64,000 nucleotides of DNA from Candidatus Zixiibacteriota bacterium (lineage in GTDB: Bacteria > Zixibacteria > MSB-5A5 > GN15 > JACZUZ01): contig JAJRPM010000005.1 in NCBI GenBank assembly GCA_024280775.1, forward strand, positions 45,353-109,352. Reading direction: 5' to 3'. The number at the start of each line of letters is the position of its first letter. Position 1 is the first letter of the stretch. A program made the translations under genes and the position numbers. The notes below the pieces were generated by a model. The model saw only the letters and a list, made by a program, of their open reading frames with translations. It ran no database searches and had not been told where the DNA came from. This document shows, piece by piece, positions 24,867-32,128 of this stretch.

Positions 24867-26072
24867 ATGATTGATTTTACATTTACCGAGAATCAACTGG
24901 CCGTGCGCGATATGGCTCGTGAAGTGGCCGCTAGTGTAGTTATCCCGACAATTCAGGAGTTTGATCGCAAACATACTCTTAACCCCGAATTGCTACCGGC
25001 TATGGCCAAGGCGAACTTACTGGGGTTTTGTATTCCCGAGGAATACGGCGGTATGGGCATGGACTATATCTCGCTGGGCCTCGCTTGCGAGGAGATGGAA
25101 TACGCTGATACTGCCGCAAGAGTTGTGCTTTCGGTTCATCTGGGGCTTTTCTGTATGTCGGTTTTGACCTGGGCTAATGAGGAGCAGAAGCAAAAGTATT
25201 TGGTACCTGCGGCTAAGGGTGAGAAAATCTCCACTTTCGGTCTCACTGAACCTGCCGCCGGCTCTGATGTACGCGGGATGCAGACCACTGCTATCAAGAA
25301 GGGCGACAAGTATATTCTCAATGGCGAAAAGATGTGGATTTCGCTGGCGAATGTCGCTGATCAGTTCTTGGTTTTTGCATATCATGACGCAGAGATGAAA
25401 AAGAAACGCGACCCTCATGGGATCTCGGCATTTATTGTGGAGCGCGGCTGGAAGGGACTTACGACTGGTTCGATTGAAGGCAAGCTCGGAGTTCGCGCTG
25501 GTAATACCGGTTGGATTTCTATGCAGGATGTTGAAGTTCCCGCTGAAAATTTGGTTTACAAAGAAGGCGCAGGGTTTAAGATTGCGATGTTCTGTTTGGA
25601 TCAGGGACGTTACACTGTTGCATCTGGTAGCTGTGGATTGATTAAAGCCTGTCTTGACGCATCAACAAAGTATTCACACGAACGCAAAACATTTGGCGTG
25701 GAAATCGGCGAGCATCAACTTGTCAAGCAGATGATTGCCAATATGGTCAAGGGCTATGAGTACTCACGTTACTTATGGATGAAAGCCGGCGTGTTGAAGA
25801 ACGAAGGCAAACGTAACACTCGCGAGACAGCGCTAGCAAAATGGGTAGCCTGCGAAGAAGCCGAACAAGCGGCGCATTCGGCGGTGCAGATTCACGGCGC
25901 TTACGGCTACTCTGATGAATACCCGGTAGAGCGCTTTTTCCGCAACTCTAAAGGCGCCGCGATTTATGAAGGCACCCGCGAAGTACAGACAATAATGCAA
26001 GCCGACTACGCGCTGGGTTACAGAAAAGACAAACCGCTGGAGCGTGAATTGCCGATTGTCGGGCAAGAGTAG
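24867..26072 (+). CDS. Acyl-CoA dehydrogenase
   Basis: This 401-residue FAD enzyme has the ACAD signature region FGLTEPAAGSDVRGMQTTA (around 128-146), MWISLANVADQFLV, ERKTFGVEIGEHQLVKQMIANM, HGAYGYSDEYPVERFFRN, and the catalytic Glu in AAIYEGTREVQTI. It would oxidise a short-chain acyl-CoA or a dicarboxylyl-CoA such as pimelyl- or glutaryl-CoA, passing electrons to ETF. Substrate cannot be fixed by eye. AAGGAG precedes the ATG. It is divergent from the thiolase cluster, and a second copy of its last codons and terminator occurs 258 bp downstream. Confidence 0.9.
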   Translation: MIDFTFTENQLAVRDMAREVAASVVIPTIQEFDRKHTLNPELLPAMAKANLLGFCIPEEYGGMGMDYISLGLACEEMEYADTAARVVLSVHLGLFCMSVLTWANEEQKQKYLVPAAKGEKISTFGLTEPAAGSDVRGMQTTAIKKGDKYILNGEKMWISLANVADQFLVFAYHDAEMKKKRDPHGISAFIVERGWKGLTTGSIEGKLGVRAGNTGWISMQDVEVPAENLVYKEGAGFKIAMFCLDQGRYTVASGSCGLIKACLDASTKYSHERKTFGVEIGEHQLVKQMIANMVKGYEYSRYLWMKAGVLKNEGKRNTRETALAKWVACEEAEQAAHSAVQIHGAYGYSDEYPVERFFRNSKGAAIYEGTREVQTIMQADYALGYRKDKPLERELPIVGQE

Positions 26073-26107
26073 CGTTGTAGTTTAGTAACAAGTACGTTTG
26101 ATAAAAG

Positions 26108-26136
26108 CAGGGCGCCGGTTTGGCGCCCTGATTTCT
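26108..26136 (+). terminator. Terminator of the acyl-CoA dehydrogenase gene
   Basis: CAGGGCGCC pairs with GGCGCCCTG around a GGTTT loop, followed by ATTTCTTG. The T-run is weaker than in its duplicate at 26365-26397. Confidence 0.7.
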
Positions 26137-26156
26137 TGTTTCAATATCGTGAGTTC

Positions 26157-26268
26157 CGGTAGGTTGGGAGCCATGTGCTCCCGACATTTTGATTTCAAGC
26201 AGTACACATGATTCGCCAATTCGCTATTCTCTCCAGCATGTCAGGAGCGCACGGCTCCTGACCTACCG
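26157..26268. mobile_element. 112-bp MITE-like element with imperfect terminal inverted repeats
   Basis: The outer 31 bp at each end (26157-26187 and 26238-26268) are imperfect inverted copies beginning CGGTAGGT. Each end contains its own small hairpin (GGGAGC/GCTCCC and CAGGAG/CTCCTG). There is no coding capacity. The element sits exactly between the intact acyl-CoA dehydrogenase terminator and a duplicated gene end. Target-site duplication is not clear. Confidence 0.6.
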
Positions 26269-26270
26269 TA

Positions 26271-26330
26271 CTAGGCTACCGCAAAGACAAACCGTTGGAG
26301 CGTGAGTTGCCAATTGTCGGGCAAGAGTAA
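26271..26330 (+). pseudogene. Remnant: duplicated 3' end of an acyl-CoA dehydrogenase gene
   Basis: These 60 bp encode LGYRKDKPLERELPIVGQE and a stop, the same 19 residues that end the intact gene (26013-26072). About nine bases differ, and all changes are synonymous, including TAG versus TAA at the stop. Homology continues into the downstream terminator. It begins 2 bp after the MITE-like element. It looks like the surviving tail of a tandem paralogue that diverged under selection before its body was lost. Confidence 0.8.
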
Positions 26331-26364
26331 CGTTGTTACTTAGTAACAAATAAGTATGACACAA

Positions 26365-26397
26365 GCAGGGCGCCGGTTTGGCGCCCTGCTTTTTTTG
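26365..26397 (+). terminator. Second copy of the acyl-CoA dehydrogenase terminator
   Basis: GCAGGGCGCC pairs with GGCGCCCTGC around GGTTT, followed by eight T residues. It matches 26108-26136 and belongs to the duplicated gene tail. Confidence 0.8.
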
Positions 26398-26592
26398 TAT
26401 GGGTGATTTGGTCAGTTCATGGCAATTGTGCATATTGATTTTGCTGTGATTTTTTTCGATGCTTCTGCAGAATTCGATTCGATCATCTTAGCCCACCACA
26501 AAAGGAAATCAACTTGTTCCAAACCAGTCCTTCGGTATCACTGACAGCTGAAGACTGAGGCCAAACAGGCAAGTGAGTAGGAATTGTGTTCT
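26398..26592 (+). other. Non-coding spacer before a small membrane protein
   Basis: About 195 bp contain no gene that I can support. AGGA lies about 10 nt before ATG 26593. Confidence 0.35.
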
Positions 26593-26838
26593 ATGGAATA
26601 CATCATGCACTACATTGAACTCATCGGAATCATCTTGATATGTGCCTTCGGTTGGGAGTTGCGAATGATCATCTGGGACATCTTCTCACCGGATGAGGAA
26701 AATGACTCTATGCTACTGTCTAAGGAACCGATTGAGAAAAAGGTCCGGTTTTTCTTGATAACTTTTTGTGTCTTAGTACTTGTTATTGCGATACTTGAGA
26801 TTATTTTCGGCAAGTGGTTGTTCGGCAATATGCCCTAG
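26593..26838 (+). CDS. Small two-helix membrane protein, function unknown
   Basis: This 81-residue protein has two hydrophobic segments (IELIGIILICAFGWELRMII, about residues 6-26, and FFLITFCVLVLVIAILEIIF, about 54-74) joined by an acidic loop (FSPDEENDS). I recognise no family. ATG 26593 is preferred over an in-frame TTG at 26584. It lies next to a transposase module, so it could be a passenger or an ordinary single gene. Support comes only from the open frame, start site and membrane-like composition. Confidence 0.45.
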   Translation: MEYIMHYIELIGIILICAFGWELRMIIWDIFSPDEENDSMLLSKEPIEKKVRFFLITFCVLVLVIAILEIIFGKWLFGNMP

Positions 26839-26880
26839 TTTACGAGGCGGGAAAACGTGTTTCTGAGCTCACATAACCGA

Positions 26881-27049
26881 TGGCGGGTCACACTCTCGCT
26901 GAAGCGAGAGCAAGACCCGCCATAACTGGGTGGTGTGCAAAGTGGATAACGTATACGCAAGAATGAATTGTGGCATACAATGCTTTTGGCGCCAAGCGAC
27001 TGTTGTGTTGGGTCTTGCGACTGGCAACGGCAGGCGTGCGACCCGACAC
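26881..27049 (+). repeat. Left 169-bp direct repeat with two hairpins
   Basis: The first hairpin (26881-26922) pairs TGGCGGGTC with GACCCGCCA and encloses CTCTCGCT/AGCGAGAG. The second (about 27005-27048) pairs TGTTGGGTC-like and GACCCGACA arms. This copy differs from the right copy at ten positions. It ends 3 bp from the transposase stop codon. Confidence 0.85.
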
Positions 27050-27052
27050 TGA

Positions 27053-27604
27053 TTACGCCCACTCTTTCCAAATCTGTAGTGGACCGGACACCCCCGCCAA
27101 GTAGTCCCCCGCGCTTGACCATTTCCAGTTCTCTGGTGAAGTCACTAATCCAGCGCGCACTGGATTATGATGGATGTATTCCAGTTTGATTCGAAACACA
27201 TTCTCAGTTATCAGAGCCACTCTATCAAAACCGGTAGTCCAAATTGGAGAATCTGTGACACCTAGCTCCGGGAGCCTTTTTTGTGCAGTGTACTTTTTGA
27301 AGTCTCTAATGAAATTGCCTAATTCCAAACCTTGTATGGACAGTAACAAGTGTAAATGCGAAGGCATGAAAACGAAACCGGGTATTCTGATGTTGTACTT
27401 ACTCATGAGGAACTCTAGTGATTCAACTTGCGCTTGGTAAACTCCGGGGATGTTCCCGTGGCGTTTCTTCTTGTGAAAGGTCGTTGTCACGAAGAAATGT
27501 TCGAATTGTTTCTGATTTGTGAATCTGAGCCCCATTGGATGTATCCTTTCGCCTCGCTTGAATTTCGCGCTAGGCTTAAGAAGGATAACATGCTTCACTG
27601 ACAA
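27053..27604 (-). CDS. REP-associated tyrosine transposase (RAYT, Y1_Tnp family)
   Basis: This 183-residue protein has the HUH-type metal site in FMPSHLHLLLS (around residues 77-87) and a downstream helix with the candidate nucleophilic Tyr in KLEYIHHNPVRAGLV, typical of RAYT proteins of the IS200/IS605-related Y1 superfamily. The C-terminal WKWSSAGDYL motif is also a RAYT hallmark. RAYTs nick single-stranded REP hairpins. Here the gene is enclosed by matching hairpin repeats, which are likely its substrates. No frameshift is visible, so it may be active. Confidence 0.9.
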   Translation of the reverse strand: MSVKHVILLKPSAKFKRGERIHPMGLRFTNQKQFEHFFVTTTFHKKKRHGNIPGVYQAQVESLEFLMSKYNIRIPGFVFMPSHLHLLLSIQGLELGNFIRDFKKYTAQKRLPELGVTDSPIWTTGFDRVALITENVFRIKLEYIHHNPVRAGLVTSPENWKWSSAGDYLAGVSGPLQIWKEWA

Positions 27605-27637
27605 TAGGCGTCAGTGAAAATTGTGTCTTTGAATCAA

Positions 27638-27806
27638 TGGCGGGTCACACTCTCGCTGAAGCGAGAGCAAGACCCGCCATAACGAGGTGGTGTGCGAAGT
27701 GGATAGCGTACACGCAAGAATGAATTGTGGCATACAATGCTTTTGACGCCAAGCGACTGTTGTGTTGGGTCTTGCGCCTGACAACGTCAGGCGTGTGACC
27801 CGACAC
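27638..27806 (+). repeat. Right 169-bp direct repeat with two hairpins
   Basis: It starts 33 bp upstream of the transposase start codon. Its second hairpin has a perfect inner stem (CCTGAC/GTCAGG around AAC), whereas the left copy has a mismatch there. Confidence 0.85.
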
Positions 27807-27861
27807 CTTCTTTGCATACAAAGGCGAGATCAAGACACGCTTAAACGTGATATGAGGGGCT

Positions 27862-27884
27862 GTCAAAACCGCAAGGGTTTTGAC
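27862..27884. repeat. Palindromic repeat with GCAAG loop
   Basis: GTCAAAACC and GGTTTTGAC flank the loop GCAAG. The loop and inner stem match the palindrome that ends the broken gene at 63783-63814, so the two form a dispersed repeat family. It lies just downstream of glmS (minus) and could also act as a hairpin terminator, although it lacks a T-run. Confidence 0.6.
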
Positions 27885-27907
27885 CTACTTATAATTCGAA
27901 GCTACTT

Positions 27908-29734
27908 CTACTCAACCGTCACAGACTTCGCCAGGTTTCTGGGTTGGTCTATTTCGCAGCCTCTTAGGGCGGCTATGTGGTAGGCTAGTAGTTGTAGCGG
28001 GATGATGGATAGCAACGGAGTGAAGAGACGGTAGGTGGCCGGGATGTAGATTACGTGATCTGCTTGTGAGGCGATTTCGGTGTCGCCTTCGGTGGCGATA
28101 GCTATCACACGGCCGCCGCGCGCTTTTACTTGATTGATACCGGTGATGACTTTGTCATATACCATATCTTTTAACGCAATCACAACTACCGGCATGTTTT
28201 CATCGATAAGCGCAATCGGGCCGTGTTTCATTTCTGCGGCGGGGTATCCCTCGGCGTGGATGTAAGAGATTTCTTTTAGCTTCAGGGCTCCTTCAAGCGC
28301 CACCGGGAAATTTACACCTCGACCAAGATAGAGAAAGTTATTGCTCTTGTGATACACTTCGGCAATGTCTTTGATGTGCTCGTCCTGCTGGAGGATTTGC
28401 TCAACTTGATCTGGGATGTTCTGCAAATAATCAATTAGCTCCATACCCTGTTGCGAAGAAAGATCACGCATACGTCCAAGCAGAATCGACATCATGCTTA
28501 GCACCATCACCTGCGAGGTGAATGCCTTTGTTGAAGCCACCCCGATTTCAGGGCCGGAGTGGGTATACACGCCGCCATCGGTTTCGCGAGCAATACATGA
28601 GCCGACTACATTAACAATACCCAGCGTAGTGGCGCCGGAGTGTTTGGCCTCACGCATCGCCGCTAACGTATCAGCGGTTTCGCCGGATTGACTCATGGCG
28701 ATAAACACGGAATTGGGCGGAATAATCGGTGAACGATAGCGAAACTCGCTGGCATACTCTACCTCGACTGGCACACGCGCGAGCTCCTCAATCATATACT
28801 CGCCAATCAAACCCGAATGCCAGCTGGTGCCGCAGGCTGAAATTATGATTCTATCGATTGTGCGCAGTTGATCTACTTGTAAGTTTAGACCGTTGAGGCG
28901 CGGCATGCCTTCCTCGAAATTCAGTCTGCCACGGATTGCATCGCGCAGGGTATGCGCTTGCTCGTGGATTTCTTTGAGCATGAAATGCTCATAGCCGCCT
29001 TTTTCAATTTGGTCCAGTGAATACGTTATTTCTTCAACATGCGGTGTGATGCTGGCGTTATCGATATTGGTAATCTTGTAGGAGTCCCGAGTGACGGTTG
29101 CGATTTCTCCGTCATCAAGAAATACAACACGCTTAGTGTAATTCAATACAGCCGAAATATCAGAGGCGACAAAGTTCTCGCCGTCACCATGACCAATCAC
29201 CAATGGCGAACCGTTACGAGCGGCAACCATCACGCCGGGTTCTTTTTCACAAATCACCGCTATGCCATAGGCGCCCTCAACCTGAGAAAGCGCTAAACGC
29301 ACAGCCTCGGTGAGATTGTCTTTGTAGTACTCGGCTATAAGACAGACCAGCACTTCGGTATCGGTGTCTGTGCTGAAAGTGCGTCCATGTTTTTCAAGCG
29401 CTTTGCGCAAGGAGTGATAGTTTTCAATTATGCCGTTGTGTACGAGAGCTATGGTACTTGCCGCGTCGGTATGGGGATGCGCATTCAGTTGACTGGGAGG
29501 GCCATGTGTCGCCCAGCGTGTGTGCGCAATGCCTTCGGTTTGTTCATACTCGTGACCGTCGAGCTCTTCTTCAAGCTTGGCAATTTTGCCGCTGGCTTTG
29601 CGCACATGAACCCCGAAAGGTCCATTGAAAGCTACCCCGGCGGAGTCATAACCCCGGTATTCCATCCGACGTAATCCAGCCAATAAAATTGGCAGGGCTT
29701 GCTTATCTCCAACATATCCGATTATGCCACACAT
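27908..29734 (-). CDS. glmS: Glutamine-fructose-6-phosphate aminotransferase (isomerizing)
   Basis: This 608-residue enzyme has the N-terminal Ntn glutaminase domain beginning MCGIIGYVG (Cys2 nucleophile), RWATHGPPSQLNAHPH, and HNGIIENY. Two SIS sugar isomerase domains follow (CGTSWHSGLIGEYMIEELA, AMSQSGETADTLAA, EISYIHAEGYPAAEMKHGPIALI), and the C-terminus is LAKSVTVE. It makes glucosamine-6-phosphate for cell-wall and LPS precursors. It follows the glmM-like gene, so the two steps are coupled. No glmS ribozyme core is recognised upstream. Confidence 0.95.
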   Translation of the reverse strand: MCGIIGYVGDKQALPILLAGLRRMEYRGYDSAGVAFNGPFGVHVRKASGKIAKLEEELDGHEYEQTEGIAHTRWATHGPPSQLNAHPHTDAASTIALVHNGIIENYHSLRKALEKHGRTFSTDTDTEVLVCLIAEYYKDNLTEAVRLALSQVEGAYGIAVICEKEPGVMVAARNGSPLVIGHGDGENFVASDISAVLNYTKRVVFLDDGEIATVTRDSYKITNIDNASITPHVEEITYSLDQIEKGGYEHFMLKEIHEQAHTLRDAIRGRLNFEEGMPRLNGLNLQVDQLRTIDRIIISACGTSWHSGLIGEYMIEELARVPVEVEYASEFRYRSPIIPPNSVFIAMSQSGETADTLAAMREAKHSGATTLGIVNVVGSCIARETDGGVYTHSGPEIGVASTKAFTSQVMVLSMMSILLGRMRDLSSQQGMELIDYLQNIPDQVEQILQQDEHIKDIAEVYHKSNNFLYLGRGVNFPVALEGALKLKEISYIHAEGYPAAEMKHGPIALIDENMPVVVIALKDMVYDKVITGINQVKARGGRVIAIATEGDTEIASQADHVIYIPATYRLFTPLLSIIPLQLLAYHIAALRGCEIDQPRNLAKSVTVE

Positions 29735-29794
29735 GATTCCACTACTACTTTCTCAGACGGTTTTGTAGGGCAATTTTGTGAGATTGCTCTTTTT

Positions 29795-29875
29795 TGACGC
29801 TATAGGTTTTTGAGGTCATAGGTTCTTGACGGTATAGTTTCTCGACGCCATAGTTATCTTGACGCAATAGTTTAT
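29795..29875. repeat. Degenerate 16-bp tandem repeats between glmM-like and glmS
   Basis: About five units of roughly 16 bp with the shared core TTGACG-n2-ATAG (for example TTGACGCTATAG, TTGACGGTATAG, CTCGACGCCATAG, TTGACGCAATAG) fill most of the 137-bp gap. They lie in the glmS 5' leader on the minus strand. Role unknown. Confidence 0.6.
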
Positions 29876-31242
29876 TTGAAATGCCCCCGGCAAAGACGGT
29901 AATAGTCGGCGGTGAGCTTTTCATTGTCAGTTTCAACTATCATTCTATATATCGGCTCGGTGTTAGACTTTCTTATCTGCAACCAGCCCTCGGCGAAATC
30001 AAACCGTATTCCATCCCGAGTATCGGTTTTCAGGTTGGGCAGGCGTTTTTTCAAAGATTTCGCAAACGCCTCCAGGCGGTTTTCAAAACCTTTCGGCAGA
30101 GGAGCTTTGCCCTTTATAGTATAGTATTTGGGAACGGTTCCCGCCAATTCTGACATTCTCATATTTGACTTTGCCAATTCGCTGAGAACCAATCCGGCGG
30201 CAACCAGAGAATCACGGCCGTAGTGCAAGGCGCCGTAGATTACTCCGCCATTTCCTTCGCCGCCGATTATCGCACCGCGTTTTTTCATCTCGGCCACTAC
30301 ATTGGCTTCGCCGACTTTGCTGAGGTAGAAACGTGAGCCGGCGTTTACCGCCATATCTGTCGTGGCTCTGGAGGTTGACATATTTACTACTATTGGGCTT
30401 TCCACAACATCTAACACTCGCTTAACAGCCAGAGACAAAGTTAGCTCTTCGCCGATTGGAGCTCCGGTTTCATCGACTACCGCCAAACGGTCAGCGTCCG
30501 GATCGCAGGCCAGCCCAAGGTGCGCTTTGTGCTTTTTGACGGCTTTGGATAGTTGGATGAGATTATCAGGTGTAGGCTCTGGTGTGTGCGGGAATAGGCC
30601 ATCAGGTTTGCAATTGATTCTTATTACCGAAACTCCCAGACGTTCAAGAAAGTCCGGCAACACAATTGACCCGGCGCCGTTTACTGCATCAACTACCACA
30701 GTGATTTTCTTGCGCTTGATTGATTGCGCCGCTATGCCCTTTAGTTTTAGGGTAGCTTTGAGATGTTTTTCAGCCCATGAGTTGTCAGTTGTCAATGAGC
30801 CAAGTTGGTCATTACGCTGAAACTTGAATGACTTGCTAAGAAAACATTCTTCTAAGACTTTGAATACACGCGCATTTATGAACTCACCGTATTCATCAAA
30901 GAATTTTAGCGCATTCCATGGCGCAGGATTGTGGCTGGCGGTGACACATACACCGGCGCAGGCTTTCAAACCGATAACGGCCATTTCCACTGTGGGAGTC
31001 GGAACAACTCCGACATCGACAATATCAAGACCCACCGACTGGGCGCCGGCGCTGAAGGCATGGGAGAACATCTCACCTGACGGGCGACTGTCACGTCCGA
31101 TTACCAGCGGGCCGGATTTCTTTTTGCGTTTGAGGATTGTTCCGAAAGCGGCGCCGTATTCGGTTACCATAGTTGCAGTTAAACCCGGGCCGACTATGCC
31201 GCGAATTCCCGATGTTGATTTCATCAGATACTTGGTATTCAT
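29872..31242 (-). CDS. glmM: Phosphoglucosamine mutase / phosphohexomutase
   Basis: This 456-residue alpha-D-phosphohexomutase has the phosphoserine loop VCVTASHNPAPWN (around residue 98), the metal loop CDPDADRLAVVDE, the sugar-binding GEGNGGVIYG and the phosphate-binding RKSNTEPIYRMIVE. Position directly upstream of glmS suggests conversion of glucosamine-6-phosphate to glucosamine-1-phosphate. The sequence TASHNP-APWN and overall type also fit archaeal-like GlmM or a phosphomannomutase, so sugar specificity is inferred from context. Confidence 0.82.
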   Translation of the reverse strand: MNTKYLMKSTSGIRGIVGPGLTATMVTEYGAAFGTILKRKKKSGPLVIGRDSRPSGEMFSHAFSAGAQSVGLDIVDVGVVPTPTVEMAVIGLKACAGVCVTASHNPAPWNALKFFDEYGEFINARVFKVLEECFLSKSFKFQRNDQLGSLTTDNSWAEKHLKATLKLKGIAAQSIKRKKITVVVDAVNGAGSIVLPDFLERLGVSVIRINCKPDGLFPHTPEPTPDNLIQLSKAVKKHKAHLGLACDPDADRLAVVDETGAPIGEELTLSLAVKRVLDVVESPIVVNMSTSRATTDMAVNAGSRFYLSKVGEANVVAEMKKRGAIIGGEGNGGVIYGALHYGRDSLVAAGLVLSELAKSNMRMSELAGTVPKYYTIKGKAPLPKGFENRLEAFAKSLKKRLPNLKTDTRDGIRFDFAEGWLQIRKSNTEPIYRMIVETDNEKLTADYYRLCRGHFK

Positions 31243-31321
31243 TGTTGCTATCGTTCTTTCAATAACTCTTTTGTTACTCTAAGTATTTTGTTTGCTACAA
31301 TAAGATTTGTTGAAACAGACT

Positions 31322-32128
31322 CTATCGAATCAGGGCAAGCGCCTCTTTGTACAGCGCCGGGACACCTGCGGCTATTTCTTTTTTCTCAATCGAGAACGGT
31401 TTGCCGGAAAAATCAGTTACTTTCGCTCCGGCTTCTTTGGCAATCAATGACGCGGCGGCGGTGTCCCAGGGGCTTAGTTTCATTTCCCAATAGAAGTCGA
31501 ACCGCCCGCAGGCTACATAAGATAAATCAAGAGCCGCCGATCCGCCACGACGAATTCCACGCGCTTGCTTAATAATTCTGCGGAAATTTGCCAGATTGTC
31601 TTTTCCGGTCTCATGGACATCGTAGGGGAATCCAGTCGTACAGAGAGCATTGGCAAGTTTTTTGGTCGCGCTGATGTGAATTCGTTTCTTCCTCAGCCAG
31701 GCGCCACGTCCGGCGATTGCGCTGAAGAGTTCATTGCGCAAGGGGTCATACACTGCTCCGGCGATTGCTACTCCATCGCATTGGACGCCAATTGAAACAC
31801 AAAACGCCGGATATCCATGAGCAAAATTTGTAGTTCCATCCAGCGGGTCTATTACCCAGCGAATCGCTGAGTCACTTATGATCTCTTCGCGCTCTTCGGC
31901 GAGAATATTGTGCCGGGGATATTTTTTCTTGAGCTTGCCTACAATCAACTTCTCTGATGCTATATCTGCGGAAGTAACCAAATCAATTGGGCCCTTGTGC
32001 GAGATTGATCTCGGGCGATAATACGCTCTCTTGAGCAATGCTCCGGCTTCCATTGATAATTCGCAAGCGAAGGCGGCATACTCTGCTACCAGACGCGCAG
32101 AGCAGATTTTCTTGTTGCTCTTAGGCAC
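31322..32128 (-). CDS. Inositol monophosphatase family protein (SuhB-like)
   Basis: This 268-residue phosphatase has the metal-binding EEREE (around 78), IDPLDGTTNFAHGYPAFCVSIG (around 94-115) and the late WDTAAASLIAKEAGAKVTD. All are needed for lithium-sensitive phosphatase activity. Substrates could be inositol, fructose-bis- or histidinol phosphates, or the protein could have a SuhB-like role in ribosome biogenesis. Its start overlaps the end of the upstream ABC transporter gene by 8 bp, so it is co-translated. Confidence 0.85.
   Translation of the reverse strand: MPKSNKKICSARLVAEYAAFACELSMEAGALLKRAYYRPRSISHKGPIDLVTSADIASEKLIVGKLKKKYPRHNILAEEREEIISDSAIRWVIDPLDGTTNFAHGYPAFCVSIGVQCDGVAIAGAVYDPLRNELFSAIAGRGAWLRKKRIHISATKKLANALCTTGFPYDVHETGKDNLANFRRIIKQARGIRRGGSAALDLSYVACGRFDFYWEMKLSPWDTAAASLIAKEAGAKVTDFSGKPFSIEKKEIAAGVPALYKEALALIR

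Larger units (their letters stand above)
26881..27806. mobile_element. RAYT element: transposase gene between 169-bp direct repeats
   Basis: The 926-bp module consists of a repeat (26881-27049), a REP-associated tyrosine transposase gene (27053-27604, minus) and a second copy of the repeat (27638-27806) in the same orientation. The repeats are equal in length and about 94 percent identical. Each holds two large hairpins. It resembles an autonomous REP/RAYT unit. Confidence 0.8.

Noticed and set aside
29735..29880. glmS ribozyme upstream of glmS
   Set aside because: No ribozyme core or pseudoknot pattern is seen; only degenerate tandem repeats.
29745..29936. Possible small gene over the glmM-glmS gap
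   Set aside because: It is largely made of the tandem repeat array and overlaps the glmM-like 3' end.
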